A stretch of 40,244 nucleotides of DNA from JAZLDV01 sp045614925 (GTDB lineage: Bacteria > Bacillota_I > Bacilli_A > Erysipelotrichales > Coprobacillaceae), in the NCBI GenBank assembly GCA_045614925.1, contig JAZLDV010000067.1, positions 1 through 40,244 on the forward strand, given 5' to 3'. The notes below the pieces were generated by a model. That model was not told the origin of the DNA. It searched no databases and saw only the letters and a program-made list of their open reading frames with translations. Shown here piece by piece: positions 14,570 to 23,398 of the stretch (position 1 is the stretch's first letter; each line of letters starts with the position of its first letter). A program made the position numbers and the translations under genes.

Positions 14570-15361
14570 ATGATACAGAAGTTTAATATTGATATGAAAG
14601 AACTAAAAAGAAGCAGGGAGATTACAGTGTATCTTCCTGATGATTATTATTATAGTGATGAAAGATATCCGGTTTTATACATACAGGATGGACAAAATGC
14701 TTTTTTTGATAAGATGTCATTTATGGGAAAAAGCTGGGGATTTTTAGATTATATTGAAGATACAGGTTTAAAGATTATTATGGTGGCTATTCCTTGTAAT
14801 TTTGAAGGGTTTAAAAGAATGGATGAATATGGGCCATGGGTTATTAGTAAAGAATTATCGTTTCAGGAAACACAGGTTGAAGGTCAGCTTATTGGTGGAG
14901 AAGGTAAGGCTTATGTTGAATGGATGATTAATGAACTTAAACCTTATATTGATAGACGTTATAGAACAATTACAGATGATACTGCGATTGTAGGAAGTTC
15001 TATGGGAGGAGTTATTAGTGCTTATGCGACTTTAGCTTATCCGCATATTTTTTCTAAGTGTGCTGCATTATCGACTGCGTTCTGGTTTTATATGGATGAG
15101 TTTAAGGAACTTATTTTAAGTCATAATTATGATGATGTTAAATTGTTTTATTTTGATTTAGGACAATTTGAAGGCTGTGGAAGTGAAATGATTGATGACT
15201 GGTATTTTGAGTCTAATGATGAGATTTTTGAGCTTATATCAGAAAAAATAGAGAATATAGAGTATTATTATGCACATGGTGCATATCATAATGAAGCTGA
15301 ATGGAATAAGAGAGTTCCGTTATTTATGGATCTTCTTTATGGAAAATATTATGAAGTATAA
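14570..15361 (+). CDS. Alpha/beta-hydrolase esterase (esterase D/YieL type)
   Basis: The 263-residue protein has the alpha/beta-hydrolase features of the putative esterase family: a YPVLYIQDGQNAFF strand-turn near the N-terminus, the nucleophile elbow VGSSMGG (Ser144), and a C-terminal catalytic His in GAYHNEAEW. There is no signal peptide, so it is likely cytosolic. The substrate is unknown; relatives cleave enterobactin, acyl esters or acetyl-sugars. An in-frame ATG at 14537 lies inside the divIC terminator loop. The ATG at 14570 has AGGAGG eight bases upstream and is chosen. It overlaps the next gene by 11 bases. Confidence 0.85.
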   Translation: MIQKFNIDMKELKRSREITVYLPDDYYYSDERYPVLYIQDGQNAFFDKMSFMGKSWGFLDYIEDTGLKIIMVAIPCNFEGFKRMDEYGPWVISKELSFQETQVEGQLIGGEGKAYVEWMINELKPYIDRRYRTITDDTAIVGSSMGGVISAYATLAYPHIFSKCAALSTAFWFYMDEFKELILSHNYDDVKLFYFDLGQFEGCGSEMIDDWYFESNDEIFELISEKIENIEYYYAHGAYHNEAEWNKRVPLFMDLLYGKYYEV

Positions 15362-16172
15362 GCTTTTATTTTGTGATCTGGATGAAACTTTGCTGATAGG
15401 ACAGAATGTTCCTGAATTCAATAAAAAAGCAATAGATAAGCTAAAAACAGGTCAATTTATAGTGTGTAGTGGAAGACCTTATGAAACGGCTTATCCTATA
15501 TTTAAACAGTTAGGAACTTTAGATAAAAGTGGAGAATATAGTATTTTATTAAATGGTGGATTGATTATTGAAAATAAAGATAGAAGAATCATAAGGGCAA
15601 AAGGTTTAGATTTTAAAGATGTAGAAGCTTTATTTGAATATGCCAGATATCTTGATGTTTGTGTGATGGCATTTAGTGTTGATAACATCTATATGTTCCA
15701 TGCAAGTCAAGAAGAGATTGATAGAAAGATAGAACAGAAAGCTAAGTTTAAGATTATTGATGATTATTGTATTGATAGTTTAAAAGATGAAGTTATTATT
15801 AAAATGATTTATCAGAAGTGTGATATGGATTATCTGATGAGAATTAAAGAGGAAATGAAAGATATAACAGGAAATCTTCAAGTTAGTTTTTCATCTTATC
15901 GTTATCTTGAATTTAATCATAGGGATGTCTGTAAAGGTGAAGCAATGCTTTTTCTTTCTTCTTATTTAGGTGTAAAGCAAGAAGAAGTGATTGCAGTTGG
16001 TGATAATTATAATGATAGTACAATGTTAGAGGCTGCAGGACTTGGTGTTTGTGTGGGTGATGGGATTGTTAAAGATTGCGCTGATTATATCTGTGAGAGA
16101 GGTTATAAGGAAGGCGCTGTAAAAGAAGTTATAGAAAAGTTTATGATAAAGGGGGAAGATTATGAATTTTAA
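15351..16172 (+). CDS. Cof-type HAD-IIB phosphatase
   Basis: The 273-residue protein begins KYKLLFCDLDETLL with the HAD nucleophile motif. It has the early SGRP motif II of Cof-type enzymes and ends with GDNYNDSTMLEAAG (motif IV) and the ADYIC segment typical of the family. Cof-like phosphatases act on sugar phosphates, FMN or pyridoxal phosphate; the substrate cannot be told here. The start overlaps the esterase gene, without a clear Shine-Dalgarno. An ATG four codons upstream (15339) is possible. The end overlaps ung by 11 bases, so the genes are co-transcribed. Confidence 0.87.
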   Translation: MKYKLLFCDLDETLLIGQNVPEFNKKAIDKLKTGQFIVCSGRPYETAYPIFKQLGTLDKSGEYSILLNGGLIIENKDRRIIRAKGLDFKDVEALFEYARYLDVCVMAFSVDNIYMFHASQEEIDRKIEQKAKFKIIDDYCIDSLKDEVIIKMIYQKCDMDYLMRIKEEMKDITGNLQVSFSSYRYLEFNHRDVCKGEAMLFLSSYLGVKQEEVIAVGDNYNDSTMLEAAGLGVCVGDGIVKDCADYICERGYKEGAVKEVIEKFMIKGEDYEF

Positions 16173-16815
16173 TGAGATTATTCAAAAAGAAAGAGAAATG
16201 GAATATTTTAAAGAATTGGAATGTTTTGTAAATGATCAGTATGAAAACTGTACAGTTTTTCCTCCTAAAGAAAAGATTTTCAGATGTTTTGAGTTTAATG
16301 ATTATGATGATGTGAAAGTTGTGATTATTGGGCAAGATCCTTATCATGATGTGAATCAGGCAAATGGATTGGCTTTTAGTGTTGAAAGAGGAATGAAGAT
16401 TCCTCCAAGTCTTGTTAATATTTATAAAGAAGCACATGATGATGTTGGAATTGATATTCCAGATCATGGAGATTTATCATCCTGGGCAAAACAGGGAGTA
16501 CTGTTAATGAATAGTGTTTTGACTGTAGAAGCACATAAAGCGAATTCTCATAAAGATAAAGGATGGGAAGTGTTTACTCATCATATTATTGAATATATGA
16601 ATAAAAGAGAAAAACCGATAGTATTTATTTTATGGGGAAATCAGGCTATAGCGAAAGCTAAAGTGATTGATGAAGATAGACATTTTGTGATTAAGAGTCC
16701 TCATCCATCTCCATTATCGTCTTATAGAGGCTTTTTTGGGTCTAAGCCATTTTCTAAGACAAATGAGTTTTTAAAGAGTATAGGAGAAAAAGAGATTGAT
16801 TGGAGGGTAATCTGA
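16162..16815 (+). CDS. ung: Uracil-DNA glycosylase
   Basis: The 217-residue family 1 enzyme removes uracil from DNA in base-excision repair. The water-activating motif GQDPYH with the following NGLAFSV, the motif VLLMNSVLTV, the LWGNQA strand and the DNA-intercalating HPSPLSSYRGF loop are all present. Length is normal. GGGGAAG lies before the ATG inside the end of the phosphatase gene. The stop overlaps the folC start (TGATG). Confidence 0.97.
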   Translation: MNFNEIIQKEREMEYFKELECFVNDQYENCTVFPPKEKIFRCFEFNDYDDVKVVIIGQDPYHDVNQANGLAFSVERGMKIPPSLVNIYKEAHDDVGIDIPDHGDLSSWAKQGVLLMNSVLTVEAHKANSHKDKGWEVFTHHIIEYMNKREKPIVFILWGNQAIAKAKVIDEDRHFVIKSPHPSPLSSYRGFFGSKPFSKTNEFLKSIGEKEIDWRVI

Positions 16816-18032
16816 TGTTTGAACGTATTGAAGATGCAATTGCATATATAGAGTCTAAAAGATCGAAAAGAACTTTAGAAGAGTTTAAAAAGACGATTGA
16901 AAAATGTGGAATTAATGTTGCACAAAAGAATATTATTCATATTGCAGGTACAAATGGGAAAGGATCAACAGTCAATTATTTAAGAGCATTATTAAATGGA
17001 CATGGATATAAAGTAGGGACTTTTACTTCTCCTTATCTTATTTGTCATAATGATCGAATTAGAGTTGATGATCAGCCTATCGATGATGAAGTGTTATTAC
17101 ACTATATTAATAAATATTATAGTGTGATAGAAGAAGATGGTTTATCTATGTTTGAAATTGATGTTTTAATCATGCTTGATTATTTTGATAGTCTGGATTT
17201 GGATTATCGAATTATTGAAACAGGTATGGGTGGAAGAAAAGATAAGACGAATGTAGTTCAATCTATTGTAAGTGTGATTACAAATTGCGGATATGATCAT
17301 ATGGAATATTTAGGCAATACTTTAGAAGAAATAGTGAATGAAAAAATAGGAATTATTAAAGAAAACCAGATGTTTATTACAAGTGAGATTCAAGGTGGAT
17401 TGCTTGCAAAAATGCAGGAAGCATGTGATAAGGTCAATGCGATGATGTATGTTGTGCCTGAACATCAGGTAATGAATTATCCTTTTGTATTTAAATATAG
17501 AGATATGGAATTTACATTGAAGGAACAGGGGATATTCCAGGTTATGAATGCAAGATTAGCTTTGACAATTGCTCATAAGCTTATTCATCTAAATCAGGAA
17601 ATAACTGTAGAAGCAATTGAGAAAGCGAACTGGAAAGGACGATTTGAGCCAGTTTTATATAAAGATAAGAAAATTTTTATAGATGGTGCTCATAATATTC
17701 CAGGTATTCATTCCTTGATTCAGACTTTAGAAATAAAAAAACAAAAAGATAATGTGATTATTTTTTCATGTTTAAAAGATAAAAAGTTTAATGAGATGAT
17801 TGATATGCTTTTAAATGCAGGGCATAAGGTGTATCTGACAACTTTTGAAAGCGAGCGTAGTTTAGATTTATCTGATATTGCTCCTAGACCGAATCTGTTT
17901 ATTATTGAAAATTTTAAAAATGCGATTGAAAGAGCTTATTATGAAGATTGGAATATTGTAGTAACAGGATCTTTACAGTTTATATCGTGTGTAAGAAAAT
18001 ATGTATTAGAAAAAAACGAATCATTTATCTGA
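16815..18032 (+). CDS. folC: Folylpolyglutamate synthase / dihydrofolate synthase
   Basis: The 405-residue Mur-ligase-type enzyme adds glutamate to folates and/or forms dihydrofolate from dihydropteroate. It shows the P-loop IAGTNGKGST (about 43-52), the folate loop region TGMGGRKDKTNVV, TNCGYDHMEYLGNT, and the C-terminal domain with FIDGAHN. No folP or folE is near, so whether it makes or only extends folate is open. An in-frame ATG at 16800 lies in ung and before the Shine-Dalgarno; GGAGGG at 16802-16807 points to the ATG at 16815. A strong terminator follows. Confidence 0.93.
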   Translation: MFERIEDAIAYIESKRSKRTLEEFKKTIEKCGINVAQKNIIHIAGTNGKGSTVNYLRALLNGHGYKVGTFTSPYLICHNDRIRVDDQPIDDEVLLHYINKYYSVIEEDGLSMFEIDVLIMLDYFDSLDLDYRIIETGMGGRKDKTNVVQSIVSVITNCGYDHMEYLGNTLEEIVNEKIGIIKENQMFITSEIQGGLLAKMQEACDKVNAMMYVVPEHQVMNYPFVFKYRDMEFTLKEQGIFQVMNARLALTIAHKLIHLNQEITVEAIEKANWKGRFEPVLYKDKKIFIDGAHNIPGIHSLIQTLEIKKQKDNVIIFSCLKDKKFNEMIDMLLNAGHKVYLTTFESERSLDLSDIAPRPNLFIIENFKNAIERAYYEDWNIVVTGSLQFISCVRKYVLEKNESFI

Positions 18033-18042
18033 TTCGTTTTTT
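18011..18042. terminator. Bidirectional terminator between folC and gerQ
   Basis: AAAAAACGAATCA (18011-18023) pairs with TGATTCGTTTTTT (18030-18042). It is A-rich on one side and T-rich on the other, so it ends both folC and the convergent cwlJ-gerQ unit. Confidence 0.9.
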
Positions 18043-18044
18043 TG

Positions 18045-18353
18045 TTATTGTGTGTTGTATAAAATGGGTTCATCAAATTGAGCCCAGTTCATATAGACAA
18101 ATAACAGAATATAGTTTTGCTGATTTTTGGGATCTTTGATAACAAAGTGATCCCTTCCTACCTGTTCAATAATTCCTTTATAAGCTCTATCTCTGTAATC
18201 ATTACTGCCACTATAAGTAAAATAAAATGTACCTAATTTACCAATATTTAATCTTAATATATTTTCTAAATATGTCTGTTCAGATATCGGTGTAGGTAAA
18301 GTTGTTTTTTTTATGATATCAGTGGTGTTTGTAATTGAAGTATTTGTATCCAT
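18045..18353 (-). CDS. gerQ: Spore coat protein GerQ
   Basis: The 102-residue protein has a low-complexity Thr-rich N-terminus and the GerQ domain: YLENILRLNIGKLGTFYFTY, then GIIEQVGRDHFVIKDPKNQQ and the end FVYMNWAQFDE. In Bacillus GerQ is a coat protein needed to place and keep CwlJ at the spore surface and is cross-linked by transglutaminase. Its position 8 bases after cwlJ repeats the Bacillus cwlJ-gerQ operon. AGGAGG supports the ATG at 18353, and in-frame codons further upstream lie inside cwlJ. A bidirectional terminator follows. Confidence 0.9.
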   Translation of the reverse strand: MDTNTSITNTTDIIKKTTLPTPISEQTYLENILRLNIGKLGTFYFTYSGSNDYRDRAYKGIIEQVGRDHFVIKDPKNQQNYILLFVYMNWAQFDEPILYNTQ

Positions 18354-18361
18354 ATATCCTC

Positions 18362-18781
18362 CTATAAATCGCAATTGTTTTTTCCTTTGGCATTGTAAAA
18401 ACAATGTCGTTTATATCTTCCTGCTAAAACTCCATAAAATTCATCGGGACAAGATGAAGAACCAGGGTTTTTAAACCACAATGCACTATATGCTGGTTCG
18501 ATGCGGTATCCATCTATATTTTTTAGTGCTAGTTCTTTTTCTCTGTCATTGACAGGCTGATTGAAAAGAGGCTGACCAACACCGGAAAAAGCATTTTTCT
18601 GATAAATGACTTCACTTATTGTTCTGGTGTTTTTGAAAACGTCGCAGTTTGCGACTGTTCTATTCACAACAACATTACCAACCATAAGCATACCCTCATC
18701 ACCTTCACCTAGTGCTTCAGCTTTCATGATTCTGGCTAATAGTTCTATATCCTGTGAATTATAATTGATTCTTGGAGCGAT
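18362..18781 (-). CDS. cwlJ: Spore cortex-lytic enzyme CwlJ (SleB/CwlJ hydrolase domain), apparent AUC start
   Basis: The 139-residue protein is a lone Hydrolase_2 (SleB/CwlJ) domain. Visible are DIELLARIMKAEALGEGDEGM with the catalytic Glu, LMVGNVVVNR, and the C-terminal ALWFKNPGSSSCP and RHCFYNAKG segments. CwlJ degrades cortex peptidoglycan during germination. The only in-frame ATG (18820) has no Shine-Dalgarno and adds 13 residues not seen in Bacillus CwlJ. The GTG at 18790 lies inside GAGGTGAT. Eight bases after GAGG is ATC (18781-18779), followed by Ala, which aligns with the Met-Ala start of Bacillus CwlJ. I therefore place the start at AUC; experimental proof is lacking. Confidence 0.88.
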   Translation of the reverse strand: MAPRINYNSQDIELLARIMKAEALGEGDEGMLMVGNVVVNRTVANCDVFKNTRTISEVIYQKNAFSGVGQPLFNQPVNDREKELALKNIDGYRIEPAYSALWFKNPGSSSCPDEFYGVLAGRYKRHCFYNAKGKNNCDL

Positions 18782-18871
18782 GTTTATCACCTCTTTATAG
18801 CATATGCAAGCTATAGTCATAAATTTACAAAAAAATTATTTTTTATAAACAATTAAATTATATTATTTTTA

Positions 18872-18900
18872 TTGAAAGTGTGATAGAATGAGCATATAAG
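18872..18900 (+). promoter_or_regulatory. Sigma-A promoter of the glycogen operon
   Basis: TTGAAA (18872-18877) and TATAAG (18895-18900) have a 17-base spacer, 43 bases before glgC. Confidence 0.7.
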
Positions 18901-18943
18901 AGAGCACTTTCTATTATAAAGAATTTTTAGGAGGAAAAAATAT

Positions 18944-20068
18944 ATGAGTAAAGAAATTGTTGCTATGATCTTAGCTGGAGGTCGTGGGACTCGTTTGGAA
19001 GCTTTAACAGCGAAAGTGGCAAAACCAGCTGTATATTTTGGTGGAAAATATCGTATTATTGACTTTCCATTAAGTAACTGTGCAAATTCAGGAATTGATG
19101 TTGTTGGTGTATTAACACAATATGAATCTGTATTATTAGGAACTTATGTAGGAGCAGGAAATAAATGGGGATTAGATGGAAGTAATTCATTAGCTGCTAT
19201 TTTACCTGCACGTGAAAGAGGAGAAGTAGGTGCAACTTGGTATGCAGGAACTGCTGATGCGATTTATCAAAACATTAGTTTCTTAGATCAATATAATCCT
19301 GAATATGTATTAATCTTATCAGGTGACCATATTTACAAAATGGACTATGCTAAAATGTTAGCTGCACATAAAGAAAAAGGTGCTGATTTAACTGTAGCAG
19401 TATTAAATGTAACATTAGAAGAAGCAAGCCGTTTTGGTATTATGAATACTAATCCTGATGGAACAATTTATGAGTTTGAAGAAAAACCTGCTAAACCTAA
19501 ATCAACATTAGCATCTATGGGTATTTATATCTTCACTTATAAAAAATTAAGAAAATTCTTAATTGAAGATGCTGCAAAAGAAGATAGTAAACATGACTTC
19601 GGTATGAATATTATCCCTACAATGTTAAATGATGGTAAAAAATTATATGCATATGAATTCGCAGGATATTGGAAAGACGTTGGAACTGTTGAATCATTAT
19701 GGCAAGCAAATATGGACTTAATTAATGATACTGAATTAGATTTATACAATATTAAAAAAGATTGGAAAATCTATACTGAAGATACATTAAGCAAACCTCA
19801 AATTATTGGTGATGAAGCAACTATTAAATCTTCATTAGTAACTCAAGGATGTATCGTTAATGGTCATGTAGAAGGTTCTGTATTATTTGATAATGTATCT
19901 ATCGGTGAAGGTGCAAAAATTATCGATTCTGTATTAATGCCTGGTGTATTAGTTGAAGAAGGTGCAGAAGTATATAAAGCAATCGTTGATGAAGGTGTTG
20001 TAATTAAAGCTAAAGATGTTGTTAACAAGGAAGCTAAAAAAGTTGTTCTTGTAAGTAACAATGGTTAA
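18944..20068 (+). CDS. glgC: Glucose-1-phosphate adenylyltransferase, catalytic subunit
   Basis: This 374-residue enzyme makes ADP-glucose from ATP and glucose-1-phosphate, the first step of glycogen synthesis. The nucleotide-binding loop LAGGRGTRLEALT (residues 10-22), the KPAVYFGGKYRIIDF segment, the catalytic LSGDHIYKMDY, the glucose-phosphate-binding EFEEKP and the C-terminal left-handed beta-helix (about 290-365) are present. AGGAGG supports the ATG. It is the first gene of glgCDA, and GlgC and GlgD form a mixed tetramer in Firmicutes. Confidence 0.96.
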   Translation: MSKEIVAMILAGGRGTRLEALTAKVAKPAVYFGGKYRIIDFPLSNCANSGIDVVGVLTQYESVLLGTYVGAGNKWGLDGSNSLAAILPARERGEVGATWYAGTADAIYQNISFLDQYNPEYVLILSGDHIYKMDYAKMLAAHKEKGADLTVAVLNVTLEEASRFGIMNTNPDGTIYEFEEKPAKPKSTLASMGIYIFTYKKLRKFLIEDAAKEDSKHDFGMNIIPTMLNDGKKLYAYEFAGYWKDVGTVESLWQANMDLINDTELDLYNIKKDWKIYTEDTLSKPQIIGDEATIKSSLVTQGCIVNGHVEGSVLFDNVSIGEGAKIIDSVLMPGVLVEEGAEVYKAIVDEGVVIKAKDVVNKEAKKVVLVSNNG

Positions 20069-20084
20069 TTAGGGGGTTAATAAA

Positions 20085-21191
20085 ATGGCAAAAGTAATTG
20101 GGTTAGTTAATTTACATTCAGATGTAGATTTAAAAGGTTTAACTGAAAAAAGACCTGTTGCTTCAGTAAGCTTCTTAGGTCGTTATGGAATTATTGACTT
20201 TGTATTATCTAATATGTCAAATTCTAAAATTGATAATGTTGGTGTTTTAATTAAAGAAAAACCAAGATCTTTATTTAAACATTTAGGTAATGGAAATTCA
20301 TGGAATTTCAATAGTAAATCTGGTGGAGTTTCATTATTATATAATGAAAAATATGCTAATGATGCAAGATATAATCATGATATTAACAATTTAGTTGAAA
20401 ATAGATTCTTTATTGAAGAAGCTAATGCAGATTATGTTGTGATTGCTCCTGCACATATTATTACAACTATGGATTACAATGAAGTTGTTGATGCACATGC
20501 TAAATCTGGTGCAGAAGTGACAATTGTATATCAAAATATTAATGATGCTGATGAACATTACATTGGAAGCAATTATTTAAAATTAAATAATGGACAAGTA
20601 ATGGAAATCAAAACAAATAAAGGAAATAAACAAGAAAGAAGTATTTCTTTAGAAACTTATGTATTTAATAAGAAAAAATTATTAGAACTTGTTGAATATG
20701 CAAATAAATTAAGTTCATTCTTTGATTTAAAAGAAACTTTAGCTTATTTAGCAGATGAATCAGTAATTATGTCTTATGAATATAAAGGATTCGCTAGATG
20801 TATCGATTCTTATGAAGATTACTATAATGTAAGTAGAGAATTCTTAAGCTTAGATATTAGTACACAAGTATTCAAAAGCACTTGGCCAATCTTCACAAAT
20901 ACAAACGATACTCCACCAACTAAATATTTAGAAGGTGCTAAAGTTAAACATTCATTCGTAGCTAATGGTGCTGTTGTTGCTGGTGAAGTAAGCGGAAGTA
21001 TCTTAGGACGTGATGTTGAAATCGGTGAAGGTGCAGTTGTTAAAAATTGTATCATTTTCTCAGGATCTAAAGTTTGTGCTGGTGCATATTTAGAAAATGT
21101 TATCATTGATAAAAATGCTAAAGTTGAAAAGAAAACTGAATTAGTTGGTGTTGGTGCGCCATTGTTTGTTAAAGAAGGAGATGTTGTATAA
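20085..21191 (+). CDS. glgD: Glucose-1-phosphate adenylyltransferase regulatory subunit GlgD
   Basis: The 368-residue protein is a paralogue of GlgC that lacks the GGxGTRL loop; the N-terminus reads GLVNLHSDVDLKGLTEKRPV instead. The LSGDHIYKMDY motif is replaced by IAPAHIITTMDY. This is the signature of GlgD, the non-catalytic partner that activates GlgC. The beta-helix C-terminus is kept (GEVSGSILGRDVEIGEGA). It lies 16 bases after glgC, and its stop overlaps the glgA start by one base. Confidence 0.94.
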   Translation: MAKVIGLVNLHSDVDLKGLTEKRPVASVSFLGRYGIIDFVLSNMSNSKIDNVGVLIKEKPRSLFKHLGNGNSWNFNSKSGGVSLLYNEKYANDARYNHDINNLVENRFFIEEANADYVVIAPAHIITTMDYNEVVDAHAKSGAEVTIVYQNINDADEHYIGSNYLKLNNGQVMEIKTNKGNKQERSISLETYVFNKKKLLELVEYANKLSSFFDLKETLAYLADESVIMSYEYKGFARCIDSYEDYYNVSREFLSLDISTQVFKSTWPIFTNTNDTPPTKYLEGAKVKHSFVANGAVVAGEVSGSILGRDVEIGEGAVVKNCIIFSGSKVCAGAYLENVIIDKNAKVEKKTELVGVGAPLFVKEGDVV

Positions 21192-22612
21192 TGAAAATAT
21201 TATTTGCAACAGGGGAAGCTAATCCTTATATTAAATCTGGTGGTTTAGCTGACGTTTTAGGTTCTTTACCTAAATCTTTAGTTCAAAAAGGACATGAATG
21301 TATCGTTGTTTTACCTAAATATTCTGATATTAAATTAAAAGATACTTTAGAATATGTAACTAGCTATGATATTTGGGTAGGATGGAGAAAATGTTATTGT
21401 GGTGTATTCAAAGCTGAATATGATGGTGTAACATATTACTTCATTGATAATGAACAATATTTTAGAAGACCTGGTTTATATGGATATGATGATGATAATG
21501 AAAGATTTGCATATTTTGATTTTGCAGTATTAGAATTATTATCACACTTAAATATTAAACCTGATGTATTATCTTTACATGACTGGCAAACAGCTATGAT
21601 TGCTGCGTTATATAAAGAAAGATATGCATATTATGAATTCTATCAAGGAATTAAAGTAACTTTCACTATTCATAATATTGCTTACCAAGGTAAATGTGAT
21701 CCAAAATTATTAAATGATCATTTTGGATTAGATAATTACTTATATTATAACGGAAACTGCCGTAACGATGATTGCTTCAATATGATGAAAGCAGCTATCG
21801 TATATAGTGATGCTATTACTACAGTTTCACCAACTTACGCTAAAGAAATCTTAACTGATAGCTTTGGTGAAGGTTTACAAAGTGTTCTTCAAATGAGAAG
21901 ACATGACTTATATGGTATCTTAAATGGTATTGATTATGAAACAATCAATCCTGAAACTGATCCACAAATTGTAAAACACTTTAATGCTGAAAAATTAGAA
22001 GATAAATTAGCAAATAAATTAGCTTTACAAGAAGAATGTGGTTTACCAGTTGATAAAGATATTCCAGTAATCGGAATTGTAACTCGTTTAACTTGGCAAA
22101 AAGGATTAGATTTAATTATTAATCGTATGGAAGAGTTAATGAAACGTGATGTACAAGTTGTTATTTTAGGTGCTGGTGATGATAAATATGAAGAACCATT
22201 AAAAGTACTTGCAGCTCAATATCCAGAAAAAATTTCTTTAAACTTAAAATATGACTTTGGATTATCATGTAGAATTTATGCAGGATGTGATATGTTCTTA
22301 ATGCCTTCATTATTTGAACCATGTGGATTATCACAAATGATGTCATTACGTTATGGAACAATCCCTATTGTTAGAGAAACTGGTGGTTTAAAAGACAGTG
22401 TTGAACCATATAATGAATATGAAAAAGCAGGAACAGGATTTAGCTTTGCTAACTACAATGCTCATGAAATGATGGATACTATTGATTATGCATTAAATGT
22501 ATATCAAGATAAAGAAGAATGGACTGAGTTAATGAAACGTGCTATGGCAGCTAAATTAGACTGGGATAAGAGTGCAGACGCATACTTAACTGTATTTGAA
22601 TCATTATTATAG
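21191..22612 (+). CDS. glgA: Glycogen synthase
   Basis: This 473-residue GT5 glycosyltransferase extends alpha-1,4-glucan from ADP-glucose. The N-terminal KSGGLADVLGSLPK (about 16-29) binds ADP-glucose. LHDWQTAM, FTIHNIAYQG, the GILNGIDYETINP region, TRLTWQKGLDL and the catalytic SLFEPCGLSQM are present. Length is standard. It ends the operon before a clear terminator. No branching enzyme or phosphorylase gene is in the window. Confidence 0.96.
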   Translation: MKILFATGEANPYIKSGGLADVLGSLPKSLVQKGHECIVVLPKYSDIKLKDTLEYVTSYDIWVGWRKCYCGVFKAEYDGVTYYFIDNEQYFRRPGLYGYDDDNERFAYFDFAVLELLSHLNIKPDVLSLHDWQTAMIAALYKERYAYYEFYQGIKVTFTIHNIAYQGKCDPKLLNDHFGLDNYLYYNGNCRNDDCFNMMKAAIVYSDAITTVSPTYAKEILTDSFGEGLQSVLQMRRHDLYGILNGIDYETINPETDPQIVKHFNAEKLEDKLANKLALQEECGLPVDKDIPVIGIVTRLTWQKGLDLIINRMEELMKRDVQVVILGAGDDKYEEPLKVLAAQYPEKISLNLKYDFGLSCRIYAGCDMFLMPSLFEPCGLSQMMSLRYGTIPIVRETGGLKDSVEPYNEYEKAGTGFSFANYNAHEMMDTIDYALNVYQDKEEWTELMKRAMAAKLDWDKSADAYLTVFESLL

Positions 22613-22621
22613 AATTAAACA

Positions 22622-22652
22622 AACAGTACTTAGATTCTAAGTGCTGTTTTTC
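22622..22652 (+). terminator. Terminator of the glycogen operon
   Basis: AACAGTACTTAG (22622-22633) pairs with CTAAGTGCTGTT (22637-22648, one G-U) over an ATT loop, followed by five T. Confidence 0.88.
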
Positions 22653-22665
22653 TTTTATTAATAGT

Positions 22666-22694
22666 TTGCTTTTCTTTGCAATGTTTAGTAGAAT
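22666..22694 (+). promoter_or_regulatory. Promoter of the lipoprotein gene
   Basis: TTGCTT (22666-22671) and TAGAAT (22689-22694) have a 17-base spacer, just before the Shine-Dalgarno GGGAGGG. Confidence 0.55.
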
Positions 22695-22717
22695 AGTCAA
22701 ATAGGGAGGGATGTAAA

Positions 22718-23230
22718 ATGAATCGATTAAGTCTGATGATATTATGCTTATGTCTTTTGACGCTTTGTGCGTGTGGTCAAACTGATGAGAATGTCCTTGT
22801 AGAAAAAACAGGTATAAAATATGAATTAGCTCAAAATGATTCTTTTTATTATCCTAAAGATTTTAAAATGAATCTGGATAGAGATTTAACTAATAGTATT
22901 TCTTTTTATAGAGATCATGAAGTGATTAAATATCAGAAAGTGTTAAATGAAGATGATAATCTTTTAGAAGATCTGCCTTTGCTTTATGAAGGTGAATTAG
23001 AACAAAGTGGTGCAAATAAAGTATCGTATATTGAAAAAGAGATTGATAGTGGTCTTAAATGTTATGAATATACAGGGATTTATGAGTCGTCGGGTATTTA
23101 TTTTAAACATATGGTTTATTTTACAGATGAGGCATCATATGTTTTAAGTTATGAAGCATCGAAAGAATTGTTTGATAAAAATATAGAAGATATATCAATG
23201 TATCTTAATTCACTTGTTATATCTAAGTAG
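22718..23230 (+). CDS. Hypothetical lipoprotein
   Basis: The 170-residue protein has a type II signal peptide with lipobox LCAC (Cys19 as lipid anchor), so the mature part faces outside the membrane. The rest is acidic and hydrophilic with alternating strands and no motif I recognise. The signal peptide is unusually rich in cysteine (10, 12, 17, 19). It has its own promoter and terminator, so it is a single-gene unit and its role is unknown. Confidence 0.8.
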   Translation: MNRLSLMILCLCLLTLCACGQTDENVLVEKTGIKYELAQNDSFYYPKDFKMNLDRDLTNSISFYRDHEVIKYQKVLNEDDNLLEDLPLLYEGELEQSGANKVSYIEKEIDSGLKCYEYTGIYESSGIYFKHMVYFTDEASYVLSYEASKELFDKNIEDISMYLNSLVISK

Positions 23231-23245
23231 AATTTTCAAATGTTT

Positions 23246-23271
23246 AAAGTCCATATAAATGGACTTTTTTT
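23246..23271 (+). terminator. Terminator of the lipoprotein gene
   Basis: AAAGTCCAT (23246-23254) pairs perfectly with ATGGACTTT (23259-23267) over an ATAA loop, followed by four more T. Confidence 0.9.
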
Positions 23272-23328
23272 GTTTGAGAGATTGTTTGCTGTATTAACTT
23301 ATTTTATTTTTTAAAAAGAATTTCTGAT

Positions 23329-23397
23329 ATGACAGGAATTGGTGGGAAAATTATTTCATCTATTCCTTTTGTATTGGGAACTATAAAATCAAAATAA
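23329..23397 (+). CDS. Possible 22-residue amphipathic peptide
   Basis: A short ORF encodes MTGIGGKIISSIPFVLGTIK plus SK, a hydrophobic, glycine-containing peptide with basic residues, like small membrane-active peptides. There is no clear Shine-Dalgarno or promoter, so coding is doubtful. It is followed within 2 bases by a perfect 13-bp hairpin. The frame stays open upstream to 23278, so it could also be the remnant of a longer gene. Confidence 0.25.
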   Translation: MTGIGGKIISSIPFVLGTIKSK

Positions 23398-23398
23398 T

